A stretch of 64,000 bases of DNA from Coptis chinensis (taxonomy: Eukaryota; Streptophyta; Magnoliopsida; Ranunculales; Ranunculaceae), in NCBI GenBank assembly GCA_015680905.1, contig CM027377.1, positions 39,456,501 through 39,520,500 on the forward strand. Direction: 5' to 3'. The translations under genes were made by a program, and so were the position numbers. Positions 11,241 to 24,007 of this stretch are shown one piece after another. The notes under the pieces are model-generated. The model was not told the origin of the DNA. It was given only the letters and a program-made list of their open reading frames with translations, and did not search any database. Numbering within the stretch: the stretch's first letter is position 1; the number at the start of each line of letters is the position of its first letter.

Positions 11241-12432
11241 AGAATTGCAAACCTCTTTTCTATTTGAGATTTTGTAATACAATTCCTTAATTGTGGTTAT
11301 TCTACTATCTGTTCATTGGTGACATTTCATTATGGAGTGTACGTGATCAATCAGTTGGTGTTCATTATTGTCAAACTAATCAACAACATGAGGAACAACA
11401 ACTTTCTTAGAAGTGAAAGGTACGGGGACAAGCACTCAAACTTCTATATTTACCACATTTCTGAATTGCATCACAATATCTTTGTGGTATGTCACTCCCA
11501 CTGATTTCACCAATCTTAGAGAATCTAACATTATTGGTTTCAATTATTCTTGTACCATAGTTAGATAAGTAAATACCCTTCGGATTTTCTAAGGTAACTT
11601 ATTAATATATATAAGCAACCAATAACTTGATTGAAAATTTAATTTTCTTTCATAGAGAATATAAAACTCTAACTTTGCTAAGCATCCTTAACTTGCAGGT
11701 GCCTTAATATGTTTCTATAAAAGAAGTTATTTAGAACTGTTTTTATAGAAATTTTATACATACATAACAGCTTTTAGAGTTTCAATCCACAACGACATAG
11801 GTATAAATGATTTATTCTCCTAACTATGTCTATAAAAGTCATGTCTATAAAGGTCATGCCTTTCTAGAAACTTTACATATATGTCAGGACATAGAGTTTA
11901 GCTTTAGTAATATTCACCACTTCGATTAGTTATGACATCTTCACTTTATGTCTAGTTGCTTCTCAAACTTAAGAATGTACATTCCTAATGTACATTAAAG
12001 AGATTTATTATGCAATAAATCGACACAATCATGATGTGAATTTTCATTTATAAGTGTGTTAAGATAACCTCATCACGAAATATTAAGTGGTAGAATAGAT
12101 ACAAATGTTGAAACTTATAATTATTGTGGCTCTTTAGGGATGTGTTTGAATCATTTTCATTAATACAATTCGCACACATTCACCTAAAAGATTAGTAAAC
12201 TTAGATCCAGAAGAATCATACACGTTTTCTACTAACCTATCAATAATTGTATTGAAGATGATGTCAAGCTAAGTCTTTTATGCCACAATAAAGACGACAC
12301 ATCACTAACTTAGCTACATTTAGTTCCAACTCGAAGATATATGATCATTGAGGTTCCATTCAAATGGTTATGGAATTCTTGTTAGTATAAGTCATCACAT
12401 AAGGTTCGATAATGAATAAGGGTGAAAAAACT

Positions 12433-12460
12433 CTATATATATATATATATATATATATAT
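12433..12460. repeat. (TA)n microsatellite
   Basis: About 14 TA repeats. Confidence 0.9.
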
Positions 12461-14597
12461 TCCATTTCCATATCAAAATGATCACCCATTATCATTATAA
12501 TATGAACATGTGCAGTAGCACTTAAGTAGATACACCAAGTATTAGAAGAATATAGTTTGATTCGGAAATACAAAAGCAAAGTGCTGACTCTATTTCAAAT
12601 CATACCATTCCATTATGACAGTCTATTTGAAGACGCTTCAATTTCTTAATGAAGTAGAGGCACTTTATGTCGTATTCTTCTTTAAAAACCTAAATAACGT
12701 GAGTATGTCATTTTAGCTTGGACAATCTCTTCTCCTTATGTCTTGGTCCTTAACGCATAAGATGAATTATCCTTACAGTTTAAGTCTTATATTTTCTTAA
12801 ATGACCAATTTGGTCAACCTAATGACATTCCATTACCCTTCATTGTACTAAAACGAATTTTGGAATTGTCTAAACGAAGAATGTAAGAAATTCATTCAAT
12901 GTAAAGACTCATCACATTCTTAACTAAATTTTGGTTTAACCCATTATACACATTGTCAGCTAAGCTCTAAAAGTTTTATATATAGATATATCATATCATA
13001 AACTCTTAAATATTTTAGATTTTTACAAACTTTATGCAATATGAATAGGGACTCAGAAAAATAATGTTCACTATATAAACGCTTTGATATACAACACGTA
13101 AATCTTAAAATGAAGTGATGAAAAAAGTAGTATCATTACAACATTGTCTTTGGGCTAATGATGCAACACACAAAGCGTTCACTCACATATTAATATTATT
13201 ATAATAGGGTTAAATATTATTGTATATCAAAATTGGATAAGTCTGTTACCTTTGGGTATCCACTTTAGTTCCAATTAAAATACAATCGGATTATCCTATC
13301 TCAATTTCTTAACCAATGAAATGATTATCAACCTTTGGGCCAATAAAGCATTCCTCATGGTTAAAAAATTGTGAAATAATATCATTAACGATAATACGAT
13401 TGATACTTACAACTTCTTGATATTATGGCCACTTTAGTGACTACCAAACGATAATATTCACAAATATCAACTCGTGAAATGACAACAATCACCATGATGA
13501 TCCCAATGGATCGCTATTTGTTACCATAAATAACTGCAATTCAATGTCAATAGCAATAATACAATAAGGTATTCACAATATCATAATATTAGACCACTTT
13601 GGTAGCTCCAAAGTTAATTTGTGAGTACCAAATCATGGAATGACATTGATAAAAAAATTCATAATCATAGTGAAATATAAATATGCAGCGGAACAACAAA
13701 CAAATGTATTATCATAATGTACGAATTAATAACAGGTTCAAATTATTTTCACTATGCAACCATCATTGAAGTGGGAATTAAGAGACAACGTTATTGGTAA
13801 CATAATAGAAATAATCATCTTATCGTATGCATGCTATTGAGCACAACAAACAAGTAATGCATGCAAACTCAGCTCAACTTGACAAACCTTAAAAAATCAT
13901 ATAGGTATATCCAACAACGTTATAAAAAAAATGACTTCAAATATCTAAAATGAATTTAAGTTTGTCATCAACAATAATATGGCATTCACAATTTCTTAAG
14001 GTGTACTGTTAGGCCACTTTGGCGGCTACCAAAATGGTAAATTGTGTATACCATGTTCTTAATTGACATCAATAATATTATAATGAGTAACAACATTAAT
14101 ATCATAAATATGCTCATATAAGTAAAATGTGATATGCAGTGAAAAATGATTGGATGAATTTCATCATATATTCTTCGTTAAATTGAGCATGCATTCATAT
14201 ACCTGAGGTTGTTCCCAAACAAATTCAAATCATGTTTTAAGCCTTTATCTAATGTAGGATTTGTAAAAACCTAAGTAACGGCTATTTATGCGTTAAAAAT
14301 GGACTTAATAATTATATATGACAAAAACAAAGTTATATGTGTCTGTAAACTAGGTCTAGTTCGGGTCAGCAAGCTGTCTGGTCAATCCGGTTCTGGGTTG
14401 GTTCATTAATCTTGTTCGGGATTTTGGTCAGATATTTACCAAGTTCTATTGATGGGTTGGCCAGACAGATCATTATGTTTGGACCAGGTCCTTATAGACT
14501 GGTAGAAAGAAATAAGGCCCAAACTTAAAAAAGACTTAAAGCCCAAAAAGAAGCCTAATTATGGTTGATGTCATGATGACATCATCGCCTCCTTCCT

Positions 14598-14677
14598 GTC
14601 AACCAACACCAACATGAACCTTAATGGATATGAAATCGTCAACCAACACCAACATGAACCTTAATGGATATGAAATC
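14598..14677. repeat. Perfect 40-bp tandem duplication
   Basis: Two identical 40-base units starting GTCAACCAACACCAAC at 14,598 and 14,638. No mismatches, so it is recent or an assembly artefact. Confidence 0.9.
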
Positions 14678-15353
14678 TTTATTCCATCTAGCACCACACA
14701 TAGACTACCCCAAAACAGCCATTGGCGATTAAAACTTGAAAATCACCAGTTATCAAACCCACAACTTCTAACATATCAAAAGTACATCAAATTCGTACCA
14801 TACATCACCGATTCACCAGAATTAGAAGGAAAATTTCGGATTTAAGAAACCCTGGATGCCATAAATATTAATCTTGTAACTCTAATGGATCTCAACAAAT
14901 TAAACATCACAATTCAGCACCATCCATCGATGACTTGTTAGAATCCGGAAAAGAATATTGGAATATAATAATGTGAAAGCTTTCTAATACATGATCAGGA
15001 GAAGCTCTCTAAATTCCTTATCCTCATAATGTGAAAGCCAAGTAATTGATTTAATAAAACGGTCAATTTTCTAAATGCTATAAAAACTTAGCTATACATA
15101 ATCTGTTGAATGTTTCTCTTGTAAGTTGCTTTTATGTTCGTGAACAAAAAACATTATTGGTCAAAATATGTAAGATGTCGATACAAAAACCAAACTACAT
15201 ATATGATTTTGAAAACGTCTGATAACGGTGACATGCAATTTTATCACAAACAGACTTAATGATAACATCATAAACGTAAGTACAGCAGAGAGAAACAACT
15301 TGCTAATAGTATATAAAATTCAATTTTAGTGGAAAATAAACGTGATTCATAAC

Positions 15354-15370
15354 CGAGCTCCGATATCAAA
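15354..15370 (-). promoter_or_regulatory. Primer-binding site, initiator tRNA-Met type
   Basis: On the minus strand TTTGATATCGGAGCTCG resembles the copia consensus TGGTATCAGAGC, and sits directly after the LTR. Confidence 0.55.
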
Positions 15371-16000
15371 TGTAAGCACAAATTTAATAGCGTTTAGAGG
15401 ATCATGAATCACGTATTATTTCACATAATATGAAGAATGTAAATAATGAATCAATAAAAGGTTGTATCTTGATCTATAACAAAAATAATGTGTAGAATCT
15501 GATAATGAATAACAAATCGCCATTTCTCTTCCAAACTTTTATAAGTTTTAATGTGTTAATTGTTGTAGTAGTTGAGAAATATGGGGTTTCTCCACTCTTA
15601 TATAAAGGATGGAGAGAGGATGGTGGTTTCAAAGTCCTTTAGTCTTCCACCTTCTCATAATTTGTGGAGTAAGTTATTTAACCTTCTTCTCTTAATTAGC
15701 CAATGCAATTAAGGCATGAGTAATAGGATATTTACTTAAGGAATAAGTAGTAACCTACACATCAATTTAGAACCCGAAACTCTATATAGTTTTGACTTGT
15801 TGACCACGTTTTGGAGGATATGATATAATGGTCTTTGGACTATTATATCATATCTTACACATTTTGCCAAAAATTGATATCTCTTCCTGCTACTGTTGAA
15901 GTAGAAAGTGGTGGGCATTGGGCTTTGAAGTTGTTCATCTTAGATCTTTTGTGAGTAGAAGTGTGATGGAGAAAAACCAAACTTTTCTTAACTTTTCAAT
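15371..16000 (-). repeat. Copia-type LTR, reverse orientation
   Basis: Read on the minus strand the LTR begins about TGAAAAGTTAAG (near 15,998) and ends ...GTGCTTACA at 15,371, immediately followed by a tRNA-Met-like primer-binding site (TGATATCGGAGC). It contains a TATATAA motif near 15,601. The partner LTR was not found. Confidence 0.55.
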
Positions 16001-16320
16001 CACTACACCATAACAGTCTATTTGTAACGGATATGCATCCGTTACAAAAAATATTAGTAACGTTTTTTTGTGTTGACACGAATGCGTGACAAATATTACT
16101 AACGGTTATGAAGTATTAGAAAATTTACTAACGGTTATAATTTCAATAACACTTGATAACCGTTAGTAAATTTATTTGTAACGGTTATTAATTTTGTTCT
16201 TGATTCATTTCCAACAAATAAAAGTATTAGTAATTACCCCTTTCTAACACTTACTATTCTGTTACTATAATTGTTTGGACAAAGGATTTGTAACGGTTCT
16301 GTATCCGTTACTAATTATTT
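16001..16320. mobile_element. CACTA-type transposon terminus with subterminal repeats
   Basis: Starts CACTACACCATAACAG, the signature end of CACTA (En/Spm) elements. The next 300 bases hold at least seven copies of TAACGG(T/A)T or its complement AACCGTTA (for example near 16,026, 16,098, 16,130, 16,158, 16,175 and 16,291), as expected of transposase-binding subterminal repeats. A perfect 8-bp hairpin CCTGGCAA/TTGCCAGG follows at 16,350-16,369. The opposite end (expected CTGTTATGGTGTAGTG-like) was not found, so the extent of the element is unknown. Confidence 0.55.
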
Positions 16321-19300
16321 GTTATTTAAAAAATAATAATGAAATTTCCTGGCAAAAAATTGCCAGGACTGATCACCTACAGTACCTACACCTGCACCAT
16401 TTCACTCCACAACATATATATCAAACAAATTATTCTATTCATCCATTCTAACAGTCACCATTTCCAACATATTGATAAATAATTAATATACTTTTATAAA
16501 TTAGGAAATAAGAATTTCAATAATACATAGAGGCACTTTTGCCACATTCAAACATATATAAAAACAAACAAGTATTGTAACAATAATACATTAAGAAAGT
16601 TGTCAATAGCGATCAAGGGGATCAGCACTTTAGCCAAGCAAATAGTTAAACCTTGCATGCACGAACCTCTAGAGACTTCATATATATCAACAACCAATGC
16701 CTCATCTATGAGTACCAATTTGTTTTTTGCAAGTCTGCAACTCACACCAAGCTCCATCGCACACCATAACACAACAACATCCAAGAACGACACTATGATG
16801 ATCCTCTCATCTATATTACATACAAAAGAAATTGTTAAGAGGGCTTCTAGAATATCTAATGCAAGCATTAGCTAAAACCAATTTAAAATAAACCAGAATG
16901 GTATAACACCTACTAGTTTACCACCAAGACTAGAAGCCAAAGAAGCCAAACATATATTACACATGACTTCGCGACCACTTCCAGATCCATCCGATTACTC
17001 TATGCAAACAAGATCGAATCCCTGAACCAAAATGCAAATTATCCAACAAATAAAGATTGAATAGAATCAACATGAGTGAAAACACGAATTAATATAACAC
17101 AAGGTTGCCTAACCAGTAACCACATAGATACTCCAACTCCAACGTTAAGCAACAACTCTAAGGTTTAATAATACCAAATCAACTCCAATAATGCCACCGT
17201 GTTTGTGAACCACGTGAACTGGTGTGTGCCTTGCAACTCTCAATTAGTGAATAAGATGATCTTCACCTGATCAACAATATCATCAAATATTGGAAGCAAT
17301 GAGAAGAGTTATAAGGAAAAAGCAAGGCATAAGATATGGCTAGGCCACAAGTCCTTGCTAAAAGGAAATTCTTCAATCCCACCATTGATAAGTTCATAAG
17401 TACATTGGAAGTGCTCTACTACGACCTAACTGACATTTGAACAGCTGTAAGATGAAATTGACTACCCATCTAATGTATCCCATGTCCATCCCCATATATC
17501 CCATATTCCAACTACCAACAAGTCCAAAATTTCCAAACAAAGTTTAAATAACAAACCAAACCAGATCTAAAACACATCCACTCTAAAAAAAAGGTTAGAC
17601 TAACAACCGAGAGTGACATAAAAAAATAATGATCACATGCTTTGGGGGACATATAATATGTGTGTGTGATTTAAGAAAAGAGGGTAATGAACCTCTGCCC
17701 ATGTCGGTCGTATTCAAGTTTTCCTTTTCTGTCGGCTTTTTATGTGCTCATCCTTAAGAGTTTTGGATTAATGCTCATCCCATGCAGATGTGAGTAACTG
17801 ATTTATAGCAAAATTGATTGGTCCCAATGAAAGAATAAGTAGATAACTATGTCAATTGCAAGAATGCCCCATCCGCTCAACTATATGTATTGCCTACAAC
17901 TCTATCTATGACCTACTACTGCTTGTTCAATACACTTTATTGCTACTGCCAATGACCTAATGTGGCTGATTTTCGTTGATAAGTGTGTGCTATAATTGTA
18001 GTGTGTATTGGTTATGATTGTGTGTAAAGTGAGAGACTAGTGAGTGTGTGCTGTTAGTGTGAGTGAGTGTGTGCCTCATTTTGTTGTGAAGTGAGTATGC
18101 TGATTCGTAGAGTGGTGTGTGAAGAGTGTTGTCATGAGAAGTTAGTATATATGGTTTATTTGAGTGCAGTGTGTGTGCAGTAGGATGATTGGCAGCACAC
18201 ACTCTTGCACCAGTTCACACTGCTCACAATTATCCCACTGCACACACAAGAAAAGTTCAAGTGCAATATGAACCTTCTTACGACGTGTACAAAGGACCAT
18301 GCCATGGAAAAATGACTCACAGTCCATCATAGACACGCACACACACAAGTCTGGACCTAGATAGTAGTGACTACCTTTCTACCATGGACACAAAGCAAGC
18401 CTGACAACACATCAAGCACGAGCAGCACATACATAGACTAAAGTAGCTATGGACACAAAACATGGTGTAAGTGTACCAATCATGGGGCTAAGTACTTCAT
18501 CATAGAGCACCTTCAAATAGAACGAAAGAGTAGCTATCAAACAACAAAGGACCAACCCTATTCCAAAAGTCTACAAGTGCAAATCATCAGGCCTTATATT
18601 AATGAAAGAGTGATACTTTAAAATTCTGAGCTAGAGGTCGGCTATTACTACCACGTACCAAAAGAAGGGATCGTCTTCCAGCTCTAGCGACTAAACTTGC
18701 ACCAATTTCACTCGTATAGAAACAGACTCCATTTTATTCCTCCAAATTGTTGGCAAACCATCAATCCAACTCCAATCTGATCATAAAAGAGTACTTTCAA
18801 TTTAAAAACTAAATTGTAATAATAAATGATAAAGGAGTATAAAAGCCTATATACTGAACACATACGAATAAAATCAGACGGGAGTCATGTTTACCTTTGA
18901 AAAATCGCCAACACCAAAGCTTTCTTGAAATGGATCACCAACCCATCCTAAATACCTTAAAACAAATAACTCTTCCCCATTATGATACTAATTAACCCCT
19001 TCTTCACTTAAACTTAAAAAGGATTCCCACATAGACATTGATTGTTCAAATTAATTAAGTCTCTTGTCCACTACTAAGACTTAAGTTAAAACATACACCC
19101 TTTCACAGGTAAGTTTTTATGCCTCCCACTTCAATAAAGCTACTGCATATTCTTATACAAAAATCATGTATTTAACATCAAGAACTTGTGATGTTACATT
19201 GCATATGATCAATAGATATAAAACTTCCTACAGCTCATAAAAAATACAGGGTCATGAATATAATATGTTGTGACTTGTGAGATTGAATGGGTCCAGTGGG

Positions 19301-19694
19301 TTCATGCATGGCTTGTGTCAAAACTTTCATAAAGTAATCAATAATATGTAGAAATAAATAACTTAGGTGAACCTAAACCAAACCAGCTCTAAAACAACAT
19401 CCACTTAAATCAACTAAAACAAAGAAGTAAAGAAAGAATAGAAATGTTACCTGCTAGCTTGAGTGCTCTCTTGATATAGTATACGGTATCTATGTGTCTC
19501 CTTGGAATTCGGAACTGAGAGAGCAAAACAAACACAATCCTTACACCCAAGTTCATCAAATACATCTCCAACTAGAACATTATCTACATACAACCAAAAG
19601 GAACCAACACAGATTAATAGGATAAGCAACAAGACTTTACGCTAGCAAAGTGATATGAACAAAAGGAAATACAAAAAAGAGGTGAAGCAAATAC
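16321..19694. other. Non-coding stretch, probably inside the CACTA-flanked region
   Basis: No supported gene. Overlapping frames on both strands near 16,550-16,870 show no family resemblance. From about 17,985 to 18,185 the + strand is GT-rich, switching to CA-rich from about 18,195 to 18,345 around a GTGTGTGC ... GCACACAC hairpin. Confidence 0.5.
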
Positions 19695-19988
19695 CATGTT
19701 ACATCAGCAGATCATTTGCTTCACTCCCAAAGAAAATGCAAGCAAGGCATGCTCACGAGTTTGTCCATCCTTCGAGAATCCAGCTTCAAAACCACCAGTA
19801 GTTGAGTCAATGATCAAGACTTTGCAATCAGCCTGAGAGGTTCCAGTGATCATGCTCTGGATAAAGTCACAATGTCCAGGAGCATCAATGACAGTGCAGT
19901 AGTACTTAGTTGTCTCAAACTTCCACAAGGCAATGTCAATAGTGGAACCACGTTCACGCTCAGCCTTAAGCTTGTCAAGAACCCATGC
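19695..19988 (-). pseudogene. eEF1A gene fragment (translation elongation factor 1-alpha)
   Basis: About 97 codons of plant eEF1A, from the segment [14 protein letters not shown] through LGVKQMIC. The G3 motif is present as DAPGH, followed by CDF where the normal protein has RDF. Other readable pieces are [40 protein letters not shown], and [20 protein letters not shown]. The P-loop (G1) and NKMD (G4) parts are absent; a TGA at 19,704-19,706 replaces a Cys codon and similarity ends a few codons later. eEF1A delivers aminoacyl-tRNA to the ribosome; this piece could not bind GTP. It is intron-free and shorter than one quarter of the 447-residue protein. It may have been captured by the surrounding transposon or be a truncated retro-copy. 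Confidence 0.9.
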
Positions 19989-21576
19989 CTAAGCTCATCA
20001 ACATAGGGAACAATATAGAATTGTGGGCAACAATTGAAAATAACCCACATAATTTGAATATGCAATTTTCATCCATTATCATACAATTGATTGAAAATAA
20101 GAGGCTTTAGTTAGACAAGTTAAGCTTGAATGCTTGATTGGGCAGAAAAAGATGGGACCTGAGTTTTCACCCCAAAACATGCTTCAGCCAAATCTCGCAA
20201 CATATATATGGGAGGGGTAGAGGCACTCCACCCCAAAAGTGGACTATATCATGAATCAATGGCTACTTATTTGAGAAGATGATATCCCTGCCATGGAGAT
20301 CATCCTTACAAAAATCAGCTCATTTGGGTTCTTGGAATACTGCTGAATATCTCCTATTTTTCTAATATTATGTTGTTCTTCAACTCCACTTTAGGTCAAC
20401 AATATTCTATTGGTCTTTACCTTTCTAGTCTAGAGGCTACCCAGTCAAAGGAACTAGATCGTCAAGTTTTTCTTTCTTGTAATCAACAAAGAAAAGCCTG
20501 AACGCAACTAGTCTCAATAAACAAAAAAAGTCATATACAATCTTGAGATTTCTTATATTTCCAAGCTAATCTTAATAGCCATCAATAAAGAACTAAATAA
20601 CCTTGAATGGTTGAATGAGATATTCTAATATACAAACAAAGTAAACTTAAAATAAGAACTATCTATTTAAAAAAATATATTTCATTCCCGGAGCAATGGC
20701 AATTTTAATTCCGAAGTAAATATGGTCTCACCTAACAGGAAAATGTATCCCATATCTAACCACCACGCCAAAACACCACAATGGAAACAAGTACACATTC
20801 CAATTCCAAGGCTCTAGGGGATTTGACTTGAAACAACACGTAAAAGAATCCTACACAAAAACAATATAAGGATGGAGTAAAAGATGAGTTTCTCGCCATG
20901 AATAGAAACAAGCATAAATCGGAAAAGTAAGAAAAATAACTACTTATATCCATAATAGCACCAGCAGCTTCAGTTAACGTAGGTGAAATGTTGAGCAAAT
21001 CGAGCCTAAACATATGTTTTTTTTATTAAATAAATTCAATTCCAAAGTAGTCCAACTAAAAACACATAAAAATTTATCAACAGAAAGAATTAAGAAAAGT
21101 GTAGGGGGCTTACAATAGAAGCTTCTCATGAGGCTTGTGAATGGAATCAGTGGTTAAGTACTCTTCAATATTTCGTCTGTCTAAGTCCATTTTCCTTACT
21201 AGTCTCGTTGATCACTAACATGACCTAAAAGTAAAAAATGTAAAGAGTACACAAAATATGGGGACAAAATTATGTGTTATTTGAACTGTATTTAATCATA
21301 ACATAATAAATTAGCATTGGAATGAAAAAATCACGTGTTATTCGAAAATTCGGAAAAGAGAAGATACCTGACTATAATTGCTTACAATGTAGAACTATGT
21401 ATCACGACAAGTACGTCTTCATGATTTTTTTATTTCTTTCACTTCCTTGGATCAGTCCAGCAAAACAAAACATATGCCATCACCAGGAAAAAAACATGAC
21501 AATCAGATAAGTCTTGGTGCTTTTGCATCTTAGTCTAGTCTAAGATTATCTGGAATATTGTGTCCACTGCTCCTGG
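19989..21576. other. Non-coding stretch
   Basis: No supported gene. The minus frame 20,756-21,013 and plus frame 21,322-21,510 show no recognisable family and no codon pattern I trust. Confidence 0.5.
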
Positions 21577-22130
21577 CTACAGTACATAGTAATCTAAACT
21601 AGTACAAGCTATGGTCATCTGAATAAGTATCTGTTGATGCATTGCCATTCTAGACATGAAAAAAGTAGCTTTCAAAACCAAAGACAGACTGCATAAAAGA
21701 ATAGCTAATATTGTCGAAATCGTTAACTTACCTATTAAAGAGGACAGATGTGTATCATACACATTGACCACGCGCGGTGTGTCCAGACCTCTCTCAACAT
21801 GCATTCTCCTTGTCACCATCACTAACAAAACAAAAAATATACCAATAAGCAAAAGAAAAATCAAATACTTAGGATTACCCACCATCCTTCTCCCTCCTCC
21901 TTTATCTGGGCTTGGGACTAGCAATGCAAACTTATCATAATTTAATTTCCAATCATCTTGAGGCAATGGTAGTACAACACCTCCATCATAAACCACGTTC
22001 ACATGAACATTGAAGTTCCCCTCTTCCAATCTCCTCTTACCAAACTCGGTATTAGGATCAACATCTTGCACGATACCTCTCGCCACGACTCTAAGTGGCC
22101 AGCCACCATGCAGATCACATTCTTTATCAC
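21577..22130 (-). CDS. Unrecognised ORF fragment, possibly CACTA-associated
   Basis: Open on the minus strand from about 22,130 (after a TGA) to 21,577. The first about 85 residues are protein-like: CDKECDLHGGWPLRVVARGI, DVDPNTEFGKRRLEEGNFNV, VVYDGGVVLPLPQDDW. The following stretch NPKYLIFLLLIGIFFVLLVM is hydrophobic and may be read-through into an intron. The first part recalls a domain of unknown function that accompanies plant CACTA transposases, but this is from memory and weak. No good ATG is present; the nominal start codon is GTG. It could be an exon of an element gene or a captured host exon. Confidence 0.35.
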
Positions 22131-22263
22131 AATATATTCATTGACAACCTACAAAATTAAATTGTGTTATCACTCTTTTCCTTATAAGAGTGGATCATAT
22201 ATAACACATCAGAGAAATATCTCAACCCCAGAAATGCATAAGCCTGTGCACAATAATATCTAG

Positions 22264-23242
22264 TAATATACATAGCTATTTGATCCAAATCCAAACCTTG
22301 ACATCAAAGACCAAAAGTTTTATATTGGGAAGTCAATAGAAAAAATAAAATAAGACGGCAATTTATTTACCTTAATAATACACAAAGTGTTATGTGAAGC
22401 AAGACTTAGCATGAGTAATGAAACCCCATTCCAAACAAAAAAATGTCGTTCACACTAACACAATAAACCTCTACTTCATTAACTGAAGCTTGAAGTTACG
22501 GTTGAAGCACAAGTAATTACTAGTTGCTAACGATGATTTTATTTTTTGATGTGAATCCAATGCTCTAGTGCAAGACAGTCCTACATTAAGCTACAAGAAT
22601 ATTTTTTCGCTTCTATTATCTATCAAACAATTCCAATATTATTTAGAAAAACCTCATTGATTATAAAACCTGACAAGAAACTTAACATGAGAACGCCGTA
22701 TATGAAGCTATAAAGATACAATATTTTACTTAAAAATATAAAGTTTAACCAACCCCATAAGTTAAAATCTTAATGTCAAAAACTTGTTACACTAAAACAC
22801 ACACGTTAGTTGTTACCTTGAGCAGATCAAACACTTAGTTAGAAGCTTAGAACAAAGAACGACATCAAGCACCTTCAAAATTTTAGAATATTGAACCCCA
22901 AATCATGAATGCAACAGAGAATGATTAAAAGTAAGCAAATTGATTCAAAACCAAAGCGTTGGAAATTCAAAGCAACAACCAAGAAGAGAAATTGGTACCT
23001 TATGAATAGAGAACTGGAAAAGCTATAAGCTTGTTTGATATCTGAATTAGAACCTTAAGAAACAGAGATAAACTTGTTACTTGGAAACTTAGATATCAAT
23101 CTTTAACGAAATTTTATCAAAATGTCATTTTTTTTTTTTCATTTTAAAAACAAACTTTTACTAGATTCTTTAAAATCAACAAAATATACAACAAGCAGCA
23201 ATATGTTTAGATATAACAATTGAAGCAAAAAAAATAGAAAAT
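22264..23242. other. AT-rich non-coding stretch
   Basis: No supported gene. Poly-T run near 23,129-23,140. Confidence 0.5.
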
Positions 23243-23610
23243 AACAAGTTTAGATATAAAACAAATTATTATTTTAGAGTTGGATAATTTAGTGAAATAT
23301 GTTTGAAATTAAAATTTTTTTGTGTCGGTATGAAATTTGTAAACCCTAAACCTCAAACCCCCAAACTAGTTTATGATTCACAATTTGAAAAAGAAAATAA
23401 AAAATAACAAGTTTAGATATAAAACAAATTATTATTTCTAATAATTAAGTGAAATATGTTGGTAACGAAATTAAGTAAACCTCAAAACCCGAACCCCAAA
23501 CCCCAAACTAGTTTATGATTCACAATTGAAAAAATAAAATAAAAAATAATAAGTTTAGATATAAAACAAATTATTATTTTAGATTTTGACATGTTTGATT
23601 ACATTATTTT
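23243..23610. repeat. Tandem repeat, about 142-163 bp x 2.3, with telomere-like runs
   Basis: Units start at 23,243, 23,406 and 23,548, each opening AA(C/T)AAGTTTAGATATAAAA. Copies 1 and 2 carry AAACCCTAAACCTCAAACC-like sequence followed by CAAACTAGTTTATGATTCAC. A 30-bp duplication (TTTTAGATTTTG(A/G)CATG) follows at about 23,575-23,634. Confidence 0.75.
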
Positions 23611-24007
23611 AGATTTTGGCATGTTTGATTACATGTTTTAACTTGGTTATATATATACTATGTCATAACAGATAAATAATGCAGAGTGCATGTAATTGTA
23701 TTGGAGTAACTAATTGTGTTGTTCCTAACCCAATTTTTTAAATCGGATTTCAATTTTCCTAATTCAATTGGGATGTGTTGATAATTGATCATTACTAATT
23801 CAATTTTGCAGATAATTGTTTAAATAAATTATTGTACAATTACGGTCGATTAATGATTTGTATTATAAGAAAAGTGTTCGGTGTTTATGTATGTATAAGA
23901 AAAGTGTAATTGGTGTTTATGTAATCAATTTTTATTGGTTAATCGGGCTAATCATTGGTTAATTTGTAATTTCCTTGGTTTTTATAACTTCTCAATTATT
24001 TTAGTCC

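Larger units (their letters stand above)
11241..15370 (-). mobile_element. Coding-poor internal region of a copia-type element (degenerate)
   Basis: No open frame with recognisable protein. The right end, read on the minus strand, is a primer-binding site (TGATATCGGAGCTCGG at 15,350-15,369) next to an LTR, as in Ty1/copia elements primed by initiator tRNA-Met. A block like GGCCACTTT(A/G)G..GCTACCAAA recurs near 13,431, 13,591 and 14,011, and 'ATATGCAGCGG'-type sequence follows two of these. It may be a LARD-like non-autonomous element or a heavily decayed copia copy. An AT dinucleotide run lies at 12,433-12,460. The left end is not defined. Confidence 0.4.

Noticed and set aside
16548-16875. 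Overlapping open frames of about 90-106 codons on both strands
   Set aside because: No family resemblance, overlapping each other, low-complexity composition; likely chance.
17995-18003. TGTAGTG as the right terminus of the CACTA element
   Set aside because: Only seven bases match and the expected neighbouring CTGTTATGG is missing.
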